A stretch of DNA of 54,839 bases, from NCBI GenBank assembly GCA_903899985.1, contig CAIULL010000236.1:1-54839 (forward strand), in the 5' to 3' direction. Each line of letters opens with the position of its first letter. Positions within the stretch are counted from its first letter, which is position 1. This DNA is from an uncultured Schlesneria sp. GTDB taxonomy: Bacteria > Planctomycetota > Planctomycetia > Planctomycetales > Planctomycetaceae. Under the pieces are notes generated by a model. That model was not told where the DNA came from and made no database searches. It saw only the letters and a list, made by a program, of their open reading frames with translations. Shown in pieces: positions 20,033 to 30,308 of the stretch. A program made the translations under genes and the position numbers.

Positions 20033-22951
20033 ATGAGTCCATCAGACACGCTTACGGGTCGCTCTTCACAGAAGAGTTCGGCATCTTCTAACGGTTCGCG
20101 CAATGGCGATCACGCGTTTACGGACTACGGGGGTGGAATGACCAGCCACGACTCAAATCTGACGTATGTCGAAGCGCTGTATTTGGATTATTTGAACGAT
20201 CCAAGTTCTGTCACGCACGATTGGCAGGTTTATTTTCAGCAAATCGTCGACAGCCAGACCCGAGCGGGTGGAGAACTGCACGACCCGAGTTTGTTTCGGG
20301 CACCGTCGGTCGGGTCTGGAGTTGTCAGTCCGATTCAACTGGACTACGCCATTTTACAGGAACGAGTCGAGCGGCTGATTCGAAATTACCGCGTCATGGG
20401 TCATTACGTCGCGGATATTGACCCATTGGGTCAGCCACGACCCAAAGTCACCGAACTCGATCCGTTCAGTTGCGACTTGACGGAAGCGGACATGGAACGT
20501 CAGGTTTCGACGATGTCTGCTTCAGGCCAGAATTTTCGAACCGTCCGCGAAGTGACTCAATGGATGCGGAACACGTATTGCCGTTCGATCGGCGTTCAGT
20601 TCATGCATATTGATGACATGAGGGTTCGCGAGTGGCTTCAGAATCGGATGGAATCCACCGAAAACCGTATTCAATTGACGCTGCAGGAGCAAAAGCGGAT
20701 TTTGAAGCGACTCAGCGACGCTGTGGTTTTTGAAGAATTTATCCTCAACAAGTTCAAAGGTGCCAAAAGCTTTTCCCTTGAAGGGGCCGAGACGCTGATC
20801 CCGTTACTGGAACTGGCGATCTATCAGGCGGCAGATCAGGGCGTGGAAGAAATTGTGCTGGGAATGGCACATCGAGGTCGCCTGAACGTCCTTGCGAGCA
20901 TCATGGGTAAGGCACCGCGAGCCATTTTCCGCGAGTTTGCGGACTTGGACCCTGAACTCAACACCGGGCGAGGTGACGTTAAGTATCATCTCGGATACAG
21001 CAATGACTGGCATTCGGGCGACGGACGAAAAATGCACCTTTCGCTCTGTTTTAACCCCAGTCATCTCGAGTTTGTTAATGCCGTTGCCATGGGTCGTGTT
21101 CGAGCGAAACAAGACCGAAATGGTGACACCGGTCGCGAAAAAGTTGTCTGTCTGCTGATTCACGGCGATGCGGCATTTGCCGGCGAAGGAATTATTCAAG
21201 AAACCCTTAATCTCAATTCGCTTGAAGCGACTCGAATCGGCGGAACGATTCACGTCGTGGTCAACAATCAGATCGGCTTTACGACCGGTCCGGCACAAGC
21301 TCGCTCGACCCCGTACGCAACTGACGTCGCCAAGATGTTGCAAATTCCGATTTTCCACGTGAACGGTGAAGATCCGGAAGCTGTGGCTCAGGTAATTCGT
21401 CTCGCGATGGATTTCCGGCAGCAATTTCACAGCGATGTCGTGATCGACATGTATTGCTACCGGCTACGCGGTCACAACGAAAACGATGACTCGTCATTCA
21501 CTCAGCCGGTCATGTACCGACAGATTAAATCCCGCAAGAAAGTCGGACAAAGCTACCTTGATCAAATGCTGAAAATGGGCGGCATTACCGAAGAGGAAGC
21601 CAACCGCCTGCAGTTCGCACATCGACAGCAACTGGAATCAGAACTGGAAGTTGCGAACGGTCCGAATTACGAGCATCGATGGGATATGCTCCAAGGGACC
21701 TGGCGCGGATATGTCGGTGGCAACGAAGCCGGAGTTCCGGAAGTTGATACCGGAGTCAACGTCGAAAAACTGGCAGAATTGCTCGAGAAAATGACGGTGC
21801 TTCCTGAGGACTTTCATCCTCACCCGAAAGTCGTCAACCCTCAAAGTACGCTTGCCATCATGACGAAGCGGCTGGCAATCGCTCAGGGGAAGCAACCTCT
21901 CGACTGGGCATGTGGAGAAGCACTGGCCTTTGCCACACTGAGCGTCGAAGGGCATCGGATTCGACTGCACGGGCAGGATGCCGAACGTGGTACGTTCAGC
22001 CATCGCCATGCGGTCTTTCACGATTACGAAAACGACCGGACTTACATGCCGCTGGCGCATCTCTCTCCGGATCAGGCACCGATCGAGATCGTCAACAGTT
22101 GCCTTTGCGAGGCGGGTGTCCTCGGGTACGAATATGGATACAGCCTGGACACTCCTGATGGCCTGGTCTGCTGGGAAGCTCAGTTCGGCGATTTCGTCAA
22201 TGTCGCCCAGGTGATCATCGATCAATTCATCGTCAGTGCGGAAGACAAATGGAACCGATTAAGTGGTCTGGTTTTGTTGCTGCCGCATGGTTTTGAAGGG
22301 AACGGTCCCGAGCATTCGAGTGCCCGGCTGGAACGTTTCCTGCAACTGGCAGCCGAAGACAACATTCAGATCGTCTATCCAACAACTCCCGCTCAGATTT
22401 TTCACGTATTACGTCGGCAAGTCCATCGAAAGTGGAGGAAGCCGCTCATCGTCATGACGCCAAAAGAAATGCTTCGGCTGCGTCAAGCGACCTCACCGAT
22501 GAGTGATCTCGCATCGGGAACTTTTCGACGCGTCTTGCCAGATTCGCTGGAACGTCCGGCCAGCGAAGTCCGGCAAATCGTTCTGTGTTCGGGTAAAATC
22601 TATTACGAACTGGCCGAACGCCGCGAGGAACTGCAACGCAACGACATCGCAATTTTGCGATTGGAACAACTTTATCCGGTCCCGGAACTTGAACTGGAAC
22701 AGCACCTTTCCAATTATCCCGACGGGACCCCTGTTGTCTGGGCTCAAGAAGAGCCTGAGAACATGGGAGCGTGGCGATTCCTTCGAGTCCTCTGGGGCGA
22801 ATCGATTTTCCGACGATATCCATTTTCGGGTGTCGCTCGACCGGCTTCGGCGAGCCCCGCGACGGGATCTCATAAAAGTCATGATATCGAGCAAAACGAA
22901 ATTTTGACGAAGGTCATTGGTCCATCGACGAAGGCATCAGGCCATCACTAG
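20033..22951 (+). CDS. sucA: 2-oxoglutarate dehydrogenase E1 component
   Basis: From ATG 20033 the protein has 972 residues, close to the family length. The N-terminal YLDYLNDPSSVTHDWQVYF segment is the conserved start of E1o. Thiamine diphosphate motifs follow: LGMAHRGRLNVL, LCFNPSHLEFVN, HGDAAFAGEGI and VVVNNQIGFTT. YCYRLRGHNENDDSSFTQP and a C-terminal transketolase-type pyrimidine domain are also present. It decarboxylates 2-oxoglutarate and passes the succinyl group to E2 lipoate in the TCA cycle. The frame extends upstream to a GTG at 19856, and another ATG at 20138 lies nearer the conserved start; none has an ideal ribosome site. E2, E3, a lipoate ligase homologue and a ferredoxin follow on the same strand. 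Confidence 0.95.
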   Translation: MSPSDTLTGRSSQKSSASSNGSRNGDHAFTDYGGGMTSHDSNLTYVEALYLDYLNDPSSVTHDWQVYFQQIVDSQTRAGGELHDPSLFRAPSVGSGVVSPIQLDYAILQERVERLIRNYRVMGHYVADIDPLGQPRPKVTELDPFSCDLTEADMERQVSTMSASGQNFRTVREVTQWMRNTYCRSIGVQFMHIDDMRVREWLQNRMESTENRIQLTLQEQKRILKRLSDAVVFEEFILNKFKGAKSFSLEGAETLIPLLELAIYQAADQGVEEIVLGMAHRGRLNVLASIMGKAPRAIFREFADLDPELNTGRGDVKYHLGYSNDWHSGDGRKMHLSLCFNPSHLEFVNAVAMGRVRAKQDRNGDTGREKVVCLLIHGDAAFAGEGIIQETLNLNSLEATRIGGTIHVVVNNQIGFTTGPAQARSTPYATDVAKMLQIPIFHVNGEDPEAVAQVIRLAMDFRQQFHSDVVIDMYCYRLRGHNENDDSSFTQPVMYRQIKSRKKVGQSYLDQMLKMGGITEEEANRLQFAHRQQLESELEVANGPNYEHRWDMLQGTWRGYVGGNEAGVPEVDTGVNVEKLAELLEKMTVLPEDFHPHPKVVNPQSTLAIMTKRLAIAQGKQPLDWACGEALAFATLSVEGHRIRLHGQDAERGTFSHRHAVFHDYENDRTYMPLAHLSPDQAPIEIVNSCLCEAGVLGYEYGYSLDTPDGLVCWEAQFGDFVNVAQVIIDQFIVSAEDKWNRLSGLVLLLPHGFEGNGPEHSSARLERFLQLAAEDNIQIVYPTTPAQIFHVLRRQVHRKWRKPLIVMTPKEMLRLRQATSPMSDLASGTFRRVLPDSLERPASEVRQIVLCSGKIYYELAERREELQRNDIAILRLEQLYPVPELELEQHLSNYPDGTPVVWAQEEPENMGAWRFLRVLWGESIFRRYPFSGVARPASASPATGSHKSHDIEQNEILTKVIGPSTKASGHH

Positions 22952-23002
22952 TCGATCACGTTGAACACCCCTGTTCTGACAGGAAAAGGAAGACGAAGTC
23001 TC

Positions 23003-24241
23003 ATGACAGTCGAAGTGCAGCTGAAAAAGGGTGATTTTGGGGATTCGGTCTCTGAGGTCGTTGTTGTGGAATGGTTGAAACAAGTCGGCCAGACAATTGC
23101 CGCCGATGGCGAACTTGTGGAACTTGAAAGCGACAAAGCAACAACCAAGTGGCCCGCTCCAAAGGGTGGAGTCGTCACCAAGCTGTTGTTTAACCCGGGT
23201 GACACCATCGAACTTCCCGCTGTGATCGCATTGATTGATGAAACCGCGACGGCAGGAACCCCAGCGTCGATTCCGACAGCAACGCCTGTCGCACCGGCAT
23301 CAAAACCTGCTGGGCAAGCCGAAGTGCGAATCATGCCAGCCGCGGCCGCAGCATTGTCCGAAAACGGACTTAAACCATCTCAGGTGACGGCAACCGGACC
23401 CGGCGGACGAATGCTGAAGGAAGATGTTCAGCGACAAGTGGCATCTCCGACAGTGTCGTCGACAGCCGTTTCCAAACCAGTTCCAGTCGCCCCTGTTGTC
23501 GTTCCAGCTGTGGAAGCCGTGCGAACAATTGCGACTGGCGAGCGTTCAGAGAAACGCCAGATGATGAGTCCGATCCGGAAACGGATTGCGTCCCGGCTGG
23601 TGGAAGCTCAAACGAATGCCGCGTTGTTGACGACGTTCAACGAAGTCGACATGACCGCGATCATGGACCTCCGCAAACAGCACCAGGACGCGTTTACTCA
23701 GCGATACGGGATTAAGCTCGGGTTTATGTCGTTTTTCGTCAAAGCTTCAATCGACGCATTGCAGACTTACCCCGCAATCAATGCCGAGATTCAAGGGACG
23801 GAAATCGTCTATCACAACTATTTTGATATTGGTATCGCAATCGGCGGTGGAAAAGGACTGGTTGTTCCCGTACTTCGAAATGCCGAGCGAATGGGTTTCG
23901 CACAGATCGAACAGGCAATCGCTGTGTTCGCGAATAAGGTGAAAGAGAATACCCTCAGTCCGCAGGAACTGACAGGGGGCACGTTCACAATTACCAACGG
24001 CGGTGTTTACGGCTCACTGCTGTCGACACCCATCGTGAATCCTCCACAAAGTGGGGTCCTGGGGATGCATGCGATTCAGGATCGGCCGGTGGCTCGCGAC
24101 GGTCAGGTTGTGATTCGTCCGATGATGTACCTGGCGCTGACCTACGATCATCGGATCGTGGATGGTCGTGAGGCCGTTTCGTTCTTGAAGCGAATCAAAG
24201 ATTGCCTTGAGAACCCCGTTCGACTGCTGCTCGATGTCTGA
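23003..24241 (+). CDS. sucB: Dihydrolipoyllysine succinyltransferase, E2 of 2-oxoglutarate dehydrogenase
   Basis: The 412-residue E2 has three parts. An N-terminal lipoyl domain carries the lipoyl-accepting Lys45 in ESDKATTKW. An Ala/Pro-rich linker leads to a peripheral subunit-binding domain ([26 protein letters not shown] region, about 112-140). The C-terminal catalytic domain contains [14 protein letters not shown] and [11 protein letters not shown], with the catalytic His and Asp. It takes the succinyl group from E1 and forms succinyl-CoA. The frame opens at TTG 22961, but the ATG at 23003 starts the lipoyl domain cleanly. The 51-base gap from sucA suggests co-transcription. The Trp after DKATTK is slightly unusual, since most E2s have a branched residue there. 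Confidence 0.95.
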   Translation: MTVEVQLKKGDFGDSVSEVVVVEWLKQVGQTIAADGELVELESDKATTKWPAPKGGVVTKLLFNPGDTIELPAVIALIDETATAGTPASIPTATPVAPASKPAGQAEVRIMPAAAAALSENGLKPSQVTATGPGGRMLKEDVQRQVASPTVSSTAVSKPVPVAPVVVPAVEAVRTIATGERSEKRQMMSPIRKRIASRLVEAQTNAALLTTFNEVDMTAIMDLRKQHQDAFTQRYGIKLGFMSFFVKASIDALQTYPAINAEIQGTEIVYHNYFDIGIAIGGGKGLVVPVLRNAERMGFAQIEQAIAVFANKVKENTLSPQELTGGTFTITNGGVYGSLLSTPIVNPPQSGVLGMHAIQDRPVARDGQVVIRPMMYLALTYDHRIVDGREAVSFLKRIKDCLENPVRLLLDV

Positions 24242-24407
24242 CCCTTTTTTTCGCATGTTCGTGAGGGTTCGTCAGGCACCAAGTTTTTGTGTCGCCAGGG
24301 CTGTCATCATCATGGATCGGGAACACTTGCGGGAGAAATCTCACGTCGGTGGCAAACAGACTGAAAAATCATCGATCGACAATGCTAATTGATCTGCGGA
24401 AATAAAA

Positions 24408-25793
24408 ATGCCTGAACATGATTTGGTAGTAATCGGTGCCGGCCCGGGTGGATACGTCGCTGCAATTCGTGCCGCGCAGCTTGGAATGAATGTTGGCGTT
24501 GTCGAATTTGAAGGGGCATTAGGCGGAACCTGCCTTCGTATTGGCTGTATCCCCAGCAAAGCATTGTTAGAAGCGAGCGAACTTTACCAGATGGCCCAGC
24601 ATCATCTGGCCGAATACGGCGTCGGTGTCGAGGGAGTAAAGCTCGATCTTGCCGCGATGATGAAACGAAAAGAGGGAGTTGTATCGACTCTGACAAACGG
24701 CATCGCGGGTTTGTTTCGCAAGAACAAAATCACCCGCTATACGGGTAAAGGACGTATTGTTGCTCCGGGCAAAGTGTCGGTCGACGGTCCGCAGCCGGTG
24801 GAACTGACCTGCAAAAAAATCATTATCGCAACAGGAAGCTATTCGGCACCGCTCAAAGGTGTTGAAGTCGACGGAAATCTGATCGGTACCAGCACCGAGG
24901 CTCTGGCTTATCCTGAAGTTCCAAAACACCTCGTGGTGATTGGAGCGGGCGTGATCGGTCTTGAACTCGGTTGCGTCTGGTCGCGACTGGGGTCGAAGGT
25001 GACGGTTCTGGAATACCTCAACCGAATCCTGCCGGGAATGGATACCGAGATCGCCACGGAAGCTCAAAAGATCCTGCAAAAACAGGGTTTGGAGTTTCGG
25101 CTGGGGATGCGAGTCACCGGCGCTAAAGTTGTCGCGGGACGTTGTGTCGTCGAGTGCGACGGTCAACCACCGATTGACTGCGATCGAGTACTGTTGGCCG
25201 TGGGCCGACTTCCGAACACGAACGATATCGGCCTGGAAAAATTGAATGTCGCCCGTAACCAGCGTGGCTTCATTACGATCGATCCACACAGCTTCGAAAC
25301 CTCAATTCCCGGCATTTATGCGATCGGTGATTGCGTTCCGGGAGCCATGCTCGCCCACAAAGCCGAAGACGAGGGGGTCGCATGTGCTGAAGGTCTTGCC
25401 GGAAAATACTGTCACGTGAATTACGACGCGATCCCGGGTGTGGTCTACACCGATCCCGAGATCGCCAGTGTCGGCAAAACCGAAGAACAGCTTAAGGATT
25501 CAGGAGTTCCCTATCGGAAAGGGGTATTCCCGTTTCTGGCGAACGGTCGAGCGAAGGCGATTGGCCGGACCGAGGGGCGCGTGAAAATTCTGGCTCATGC
25601 CGAAACCGATCGGGTTCTGGGCGTGCACATTATTGGTGCTCATGCGGGCGACCTGATTGCTGAAGCCGCCGCAGCCATTGAATTCGGTGCGAGCAGCGAA
25701 GACATCGCTCGAACCAGCCACGCTCACCCGACACTTTCAGAAGCCATCAAAGAAGCGGCATTCGCTGTTGACGGCCGTGTAATCCACATGTGA
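24408..25793 (+). CDS. lpdA: Dihydrolipoyl dehydrogenase (E3)
   Basis: The 461-residue flavoprotein has an N-terminal FAD motif VVIGAGPGGYVAAI, the redox disulfide in GGTCLRIGCIPSK (Cys-x4-Cys, with the usual Asn-Val replaced by Arg-Ile), a second Rossmann motif VVIGAGVIGLELG for NAD, IYAIGDCVPGAMLAHKAEDEG, and the C-terminal SHAHPTLSEA with the catalytic His-Glu pair. It reoxidises dihydrolipoamide on E2 with NAD+. Length is typical. It lies 166 bases after sucB, which may contain an extra promoter so that E3 can also serve pyruvate dehydrogenase or glycine cleavage; that is inference. Confidence 0.96.
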   Translation: MPEHDLVVIGAGPGGYVAAIRAAQLGMNVGVVEFEGALGGTCLRIGCIPSKALLEASELYQMAQHHLAEYGVGVEGVKLDLAAMMKRKEGVVSTLTNGIAGLFRKNKITRYTGKGRIVAPGKVSVDGPQPVELTCKKIIIATGSYSAPLKGVEVDGNLIGTSTEALAYPEVPKHLVVIGAGVIGLELGCVWSRLGSKVTVLEYLNRILPGMDTEIATEAQKILQKQGLEFRLGMRVTGAKVVAGRCVVECDGQPPIDCDRVLLAVGRLPNTNDIGLEKLNVARNQRGFITIDPHSFETSIPGIYAIGDCVPGAMLAHKAEDEGVACAEGLAGKYCHVNYDAIPGVVYTDPEIASVGKTEEQLKDSGVPYRKGVFPFLANGRAKAIGRTEGRVKILAHAETDRVLGVHIIGAHAGDLIAEAAAAIEFGASSEDIARTSHAHPTLSEAIKEAAFAVDGRVIHM

Positions 25794-25921
25794 ATTTTCA
25801 CGCGCGTCGCGGGATGGGTTTCGAATCGGCTGGCTGATCGCGCGTTGTATGATGGTCCGGGTGCCGTCGGAAGCTTATCCGACGAGCATACTGGCGCCCC
25901 TGTTAATTCACGACAAGTGAC

Positions 25922-26677
25922 ATGCCCGAAACACCGTTAAATGAACTGATCTGGCCGAAATCTCTGACTGGTTACGACATCACACTGGCGACCGATTCTC
26001 AGAATCTGGCTCTGGACGAAGCGATGTTGGCCGAGGTCGAGGCCGACCCGTTGAAGGCTTGCCTGCGGATCTGGGAACCGACGGAATACTTCGTTGTGCT
26101 GGGGCGATCAAACAGGGCAGAGTCTGAGGTCAACGTCGAGTTTTGCAGAACCGAACGAATTCCCATTCTTCGTCGATCGAGCGGCGGAGGAACAGTTCTG
26201 CTGGGACCAGGTTGTCTCTGTTACACATTGGCATTGCCGCTGGCAGAGATTCATCGAGCATCAGGAATTGCTCGCGTGACCACAGAACTGATGGAACGCA
26301 CTGCGGCCGGGCTTCGCACTGAATTAACTGATGTTTCTGTTCTCGGAACAAGCGACCTGGTTTGGAATGGCCGAAAGTTCTCTGGTAACGCTCAAAGATG
26401 GTTGCGCAAGGCGTTCATTCATCATGGCACGTTGTTACACAACTTTGATCTGGAAAAACTGTCTCGCGCGCTGGCACATCCGTCTCGCCAACCCGATTAC
26501 CGGCAAGCTCGGCCTCATGCGGAATTCGTGACAAATCTTGCAATAGATGCCCTTGTCCTGCGAAGCATCCTTTTCAAAACATGGAATGCCGATCCATCGG
26601 AATGCCCCACGAAATTGCTGGAAGAAACAGACAAGATCGCCCAGTCGCGATATGTTTCTGCCGACTGGAAGCTTTGA
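25922..26677 (+). CDS. Lipoate-protein ligase A family protein
   Basis: The 251-residue protein has the biotin/lipoate ligase fold markers. LRIWEPTEYFVVLGRSNRAESEV and PILRRSSGGGTVLLGPGCLCYTL are the RRxSGGGxV substrate-binding loop. GTSDLVWNGRKFSGNAQRW contains the KFSGNA lysine that binds lipoyl-AMP, and FIHHGTLL follows. LplA-type enzymes activate lipoate with ATP and attach it to E2 and GcvH lysines. Some homologues are instead octanoyl transferases (LipM) or amidotransferases (LipL). There is no separate C-terminal LplA accessory domain, so octanoyl transferase is a real alternative. Its place directly after sucA-sucB-lpdA matches a role in lipoylating the E2 at 23003-24241. Confidence 0.85.
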   Translation: MPETPLNELIWPKSLTGYDITLATDSQNLALDEAMLAEVEADPLKACLRIWEPTEYFVVLGRSNRAESEVNVEFCRTERIPILRRSSGGGTVLLGPGCLCYTLALPLAEIHRASGIARVTTELMERTAAGLRTELTDVSVLGTSDLVWNGRKFSGNAQRWLRKAFIHHGTLLHNFDLEKLSRALAHPSRQPDYRQARPHAEFVTNLAIDALVLRSILFKTWNADPSECPTKLLEETDKIAQSRYVSADWKL

Positions 26678-26844
26678 AAGATTGACCCGCTGGAAGTGCG
26701 GGCATGGCACGAACTCGCCATTGCAAGAAAATCCCAAGCGTTGGTCGATTGACTTGTCGCTCTGACTTCAGGATCGTTGCACTCTGTTTGCTGTATTCAA
26801 TGGTGGTATCCACATTCCCGCGCGTATTTGATGAAGGTGATCTC

Positions 26845-27207
26845 GTGCCCAAGCTGACCGTTGAAGGATTTGGCGAATTCGAAGTCCCTCAAGGCAAGAG
26901 ACTGGTTCTTGCACTTTCCGAGGATGCTGGAGTTGATCAACTTCATGCTTGTGGCGGAAATGCCCGGTGCACGACGTGCCGGGTTGAAGTCCTTGCTGGA
27001 AATCCATCAGAAATGACGATGGCCGAGAAGAACCTGCTGGCGGCCAAGGGAATCAGCGGAGTCCGCCTGAGTTGCCAGATGCTGTGTGAGAACGACATCA
27101 GCGTTCGCTGCATCAGTCGCGTGCAGGGGAGTGGCCGTCCAAACCCAGGATCGGTTCCGACCCCCGACATTTCTCCGCCTCCGGAATGGACGACGAAGGA
27201 CGCATAG
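26845..27207 (+). CDS. 2Fe-2S ferredoxin (plant-type fold)
   Basis: From the GTG at 26845 the protein has 120 residues. LTVEGFGEFEVPQGKRL begins a beta-grasp domain. The cluster ligands are Cys-x5-Cys-x2-Cys in HACGGNARCTTCRV plus LSCQM about 40 residues later, the adrenodoxin/Isc-like spacing. A proline-rich tail follows. It should carry single electrons to a partner redox enzyme. The frame is open from 26704, but GTG at 26845 follows GAAGGTGA and starts exactly at the domain; the upstream residues look like shadow sequence. It is the last gene of the lipoate/2-oxoglutarate dehydrogenase set, possibly serving an Fe-S-dependent step such as lipoyl synthase, which is inference. Confidence 0.85.
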   Translation: MPKLTVEGFGEFEVPQGKRLVLALSEDAGVDQLHACGGNARCTTCRVEVLAGNPSEMTMAEKNLLAAKGISGVRLSCQMLCENDISVRCISRVQGSGRPNPGSVPTPDISPPPEWTTKDA

Positions 27208-27399
27208 CCCGGATGATTCGTGAGCCCGGCGTGCTGGCGAGGGATCTTCTCTTCATTCGCACTGGAAACAAGATCTCTCGCGTGCGCGGCGGGCGAAAGT
27301 TACAGGGTGCCCTAAGTCAGCGAAGACCATCGGTCATCGCCGATTTTTTTGAGATTCATTGGTTGAGTTCGAAACTTTTGTTGAGTAAGAGATATTTCC

Positions 27400-29070
27400 A
27401 TGCGATTTGTTGCAGCGATCATGTTGATCGGATACGGCGTGACAAACCTTGTCCCCTGTGCCACGGGCGAGGACTACATTCGCGACCTGCAGACGGATGC
27501 GATCAAAGCAAACCATGCAGACTTTGGCCATTGGGGTCATGATCCGGACAATTACAAGTTGTGGGGGACTCATGCGAATCGACTGATTCCGGTCTACACT
27601 TTCGGGACGTTAGACCAACCTGGCCAGATCGATTTGAAATCTTACTCTGGCAAAAACAACCCTTATCGCAATGAAGGTGAATTGCGACGCATTTATGGTC
27701 GCGTTCCCGCTGAAACCGTGAATGAAAGTGCCGAATATTTCGACCAGACAAACCTGTTTCAGATTCAGCAGACCGCGTTGAATTCTGGCAAAAAGTACAT
27801 TTTTCTGGTGATTTTTGACGGAATGGATTGGCAGACGACTCGGGCCGCTGCGATTTATAAGACCCAAAAAGTCGCCTACGCGGAAGGACGTGGAACCGGT
27901 TTGCATTTCCAGGATTACACAGGCAATGGAACAACCCAGTTCGGTTTCATGTGTACCAGCCCGCACAATAACGGGACGAAGATTAACGTGAACCAGCAAA
28001 CGGTCTTGAATCCTGGCGGGACCATGTTCGGGGGCTATTCCAGCAGGCTCGGTGGCCCGAACCCCTGGACGCCGGGTATTGATCCGCTTTATCCGATCTC
28101 CACAAATGAAGATACGAATCTCCGTCATGCCTACACCGATTCATCGAGTTCAGCAACGAGCATGACCGCAGGGATCAAGACTTACAACAACGGGGTCAAC
28201 GTTGATCCGGCGGGTCAACCCGTTCGAACGATTGCCCATCTGGCTCAAGACCGAGGATATGCGGTTGGAGCGGTTTCGAGCGTCCCGATCAGTCACGCAA
28301 CTCCCGCAGCCGCGTATGCCCACAATGTTCACCGAGATGACTATCAGGACCTGACAAGGGACATGATCGGGTTGAAATCGATCAGCCACCCGGACACTCC
28401 TCTTCCTGGTATGGACGTGGTCATCGGGGGAGGCTACGGAGATATTCGGCAACTCGACAGCAGCCCCACCGAAGGGCGGGACGCCCCCCCAGGTAACAAC
28501 TTTGTCCCGGGTAACGCCTATTTGACCGATGCCGACGTCCAGACAATTGATGTTCGCAACGGAGGAAAATATGTTGTTTCAACCCGCGCAGCAGGAGTGA
28601 ACGGGCGGGAAAGCCTCGCTTCCGCGGCACTGACTGCAGCGACTCATGGCCACCGACTTCTTGGCTTTTATGGAGTCGGCAAATATAGCGGTCATTTGCC
28701 ATTTGCAACCGCCGATGGAGACTTCCGTCCGACAACAGGTCGCACGTCGAAAGCGGAAGAATACGAAGCAGCAGATCTTGTCGAAAATCCCACACTGAGC
28801 AACATGACGGAAGCGGCAATCACGGTTCTGGAGAAGAATCCCAAGGGATTCTGGCTGATGGTCGAATCGGGTGACGTCGACTGGGCCAATCACGACAATA
28901 ATCTCGACAACTCCATCGGGGCTGTTCTTAGCGGCGAAAAGGCCGTTCAGGCAATTACGGATTGGGTTGAACGAAAAAGTAACTGGAACGAATCCCTTCT
29001 GATCGTTACCGCTGATCACGGACATTATCTTGTGCTGGAAAAACCGGAATTGTTGGTAAAGAGTCAATGA
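27400..29070 (+). CDS. Exported alkaline phosphatase family protein
   Basis: The 556-residue protein has a short signal peptide (MRFVAAIMLIGYGVTNLVPC). Alkaline phosphatase superfamily motifs follow: IFDGMDW near the first metal Asp, the nucleophile in YTDSSSSATSMTAG (the Ser after TDS), SHATPAAAYAHNVH, MVESGDVDWANHDNN and TADHGHYL. It should hydrolyse phosphomonoesters outside the cytoplasm. The chain ends about 13 residues after TADHGH, so the last metal-binding His region of E. coli PhoA is not present; an atypical subfamily or an early stop is possible. The PhoA-like start, with a Cys soon after the signal, could instead be a lipobox-like site. Single gene with about 190 and 240 bases free on either side. 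Confidence 0.88.
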   Translation: MRFVAAIMLIGYGVTNLVPCATGEDYIRDLQTDAIKANHADFGHWGHDPDNYKLWGTHANRLIPVYTFGTLDQPGQIDLKSYSGKNNPYRNEGELRRIYGRVPAETVNESAEYFDQTNLFQIQQTALNSGKKYIFLVIFDGMDWQTTRAAAIYKTQKVAYAEGRGTGLHFQDYTGNGTTQFGFMCTSPHNNGTKINVNQQTVLNPGGTMFGGYSSRLGGPNPWTPGIDPLYPISTNEDTNLRHAYTDSSSSATSMTAGIKTYNNGVNVDPAGQPVRTIAHLAQDRGYAVGAVSSVPISHATPAAAYAHNVHRDDYQDLTRDMIGLKSISHPDTPLPGMDVVIGGGYGDIRQLDSSPTEGRDAPPGNNFVPGNAYLTDADVQTIDVRNGGKYVVSTRAAGVNGRESLASAALTAATHGHRLLGFYGVGKYSGHLPFATADGDFRPTTGRTSKAEEYEAADLVENPTLSNMTEAAITVLEKNPKGFWLMVESGDVDWANHDNNLDNSIGAVLSGEKAVQAITDWVERKSNWNESLLIVTADHGHYLVLEKPELLVKSQ

Positions 29071-29313
29071 CGTGCAAGATTGATTGAACCAAGCGGCTTG
29101 TCAGGGGCGCACAGGGTTTTTAGGATGTGCTATTCGCGGGCCGGTTCAATTTCCGAAATCTTGCGGGTGTCAGCAAACGCCTTTGTCAGGTTCGGCGTAC
29201 ATCGGCAGCGGAGATGTCCGTATCTTTCTACCGATTTCCCATCGGTGGGATTTTTTTCCGTGATTTAGGGTCGTTGTCCGGCTATTTCTTCGTTAGAGAC
29301 TCCGGGAGCTTGC

Positions 29314-30216
<903 letters not shown>

Positions 30217-30308
30217 TTCGAGAGAGAGCGCTGACGCTGGCAGCGTCGGCGACGTTGTGTGGCACTGTTGCCTCTTAGTTCCCACTTTCACCAGCAACGG
30301 TCGACGTT

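Noticed and set aside
20804-21430. A 208-codon antisense frame inside the 2-oxoglutarate dehydrogenase E1 gene, with others at 21638-22225, 24567-25289 and 32285-32968
   Set aside because: Each lies wholly opposite a strongly supported gene and has no independent support; these are typical shadow frames.
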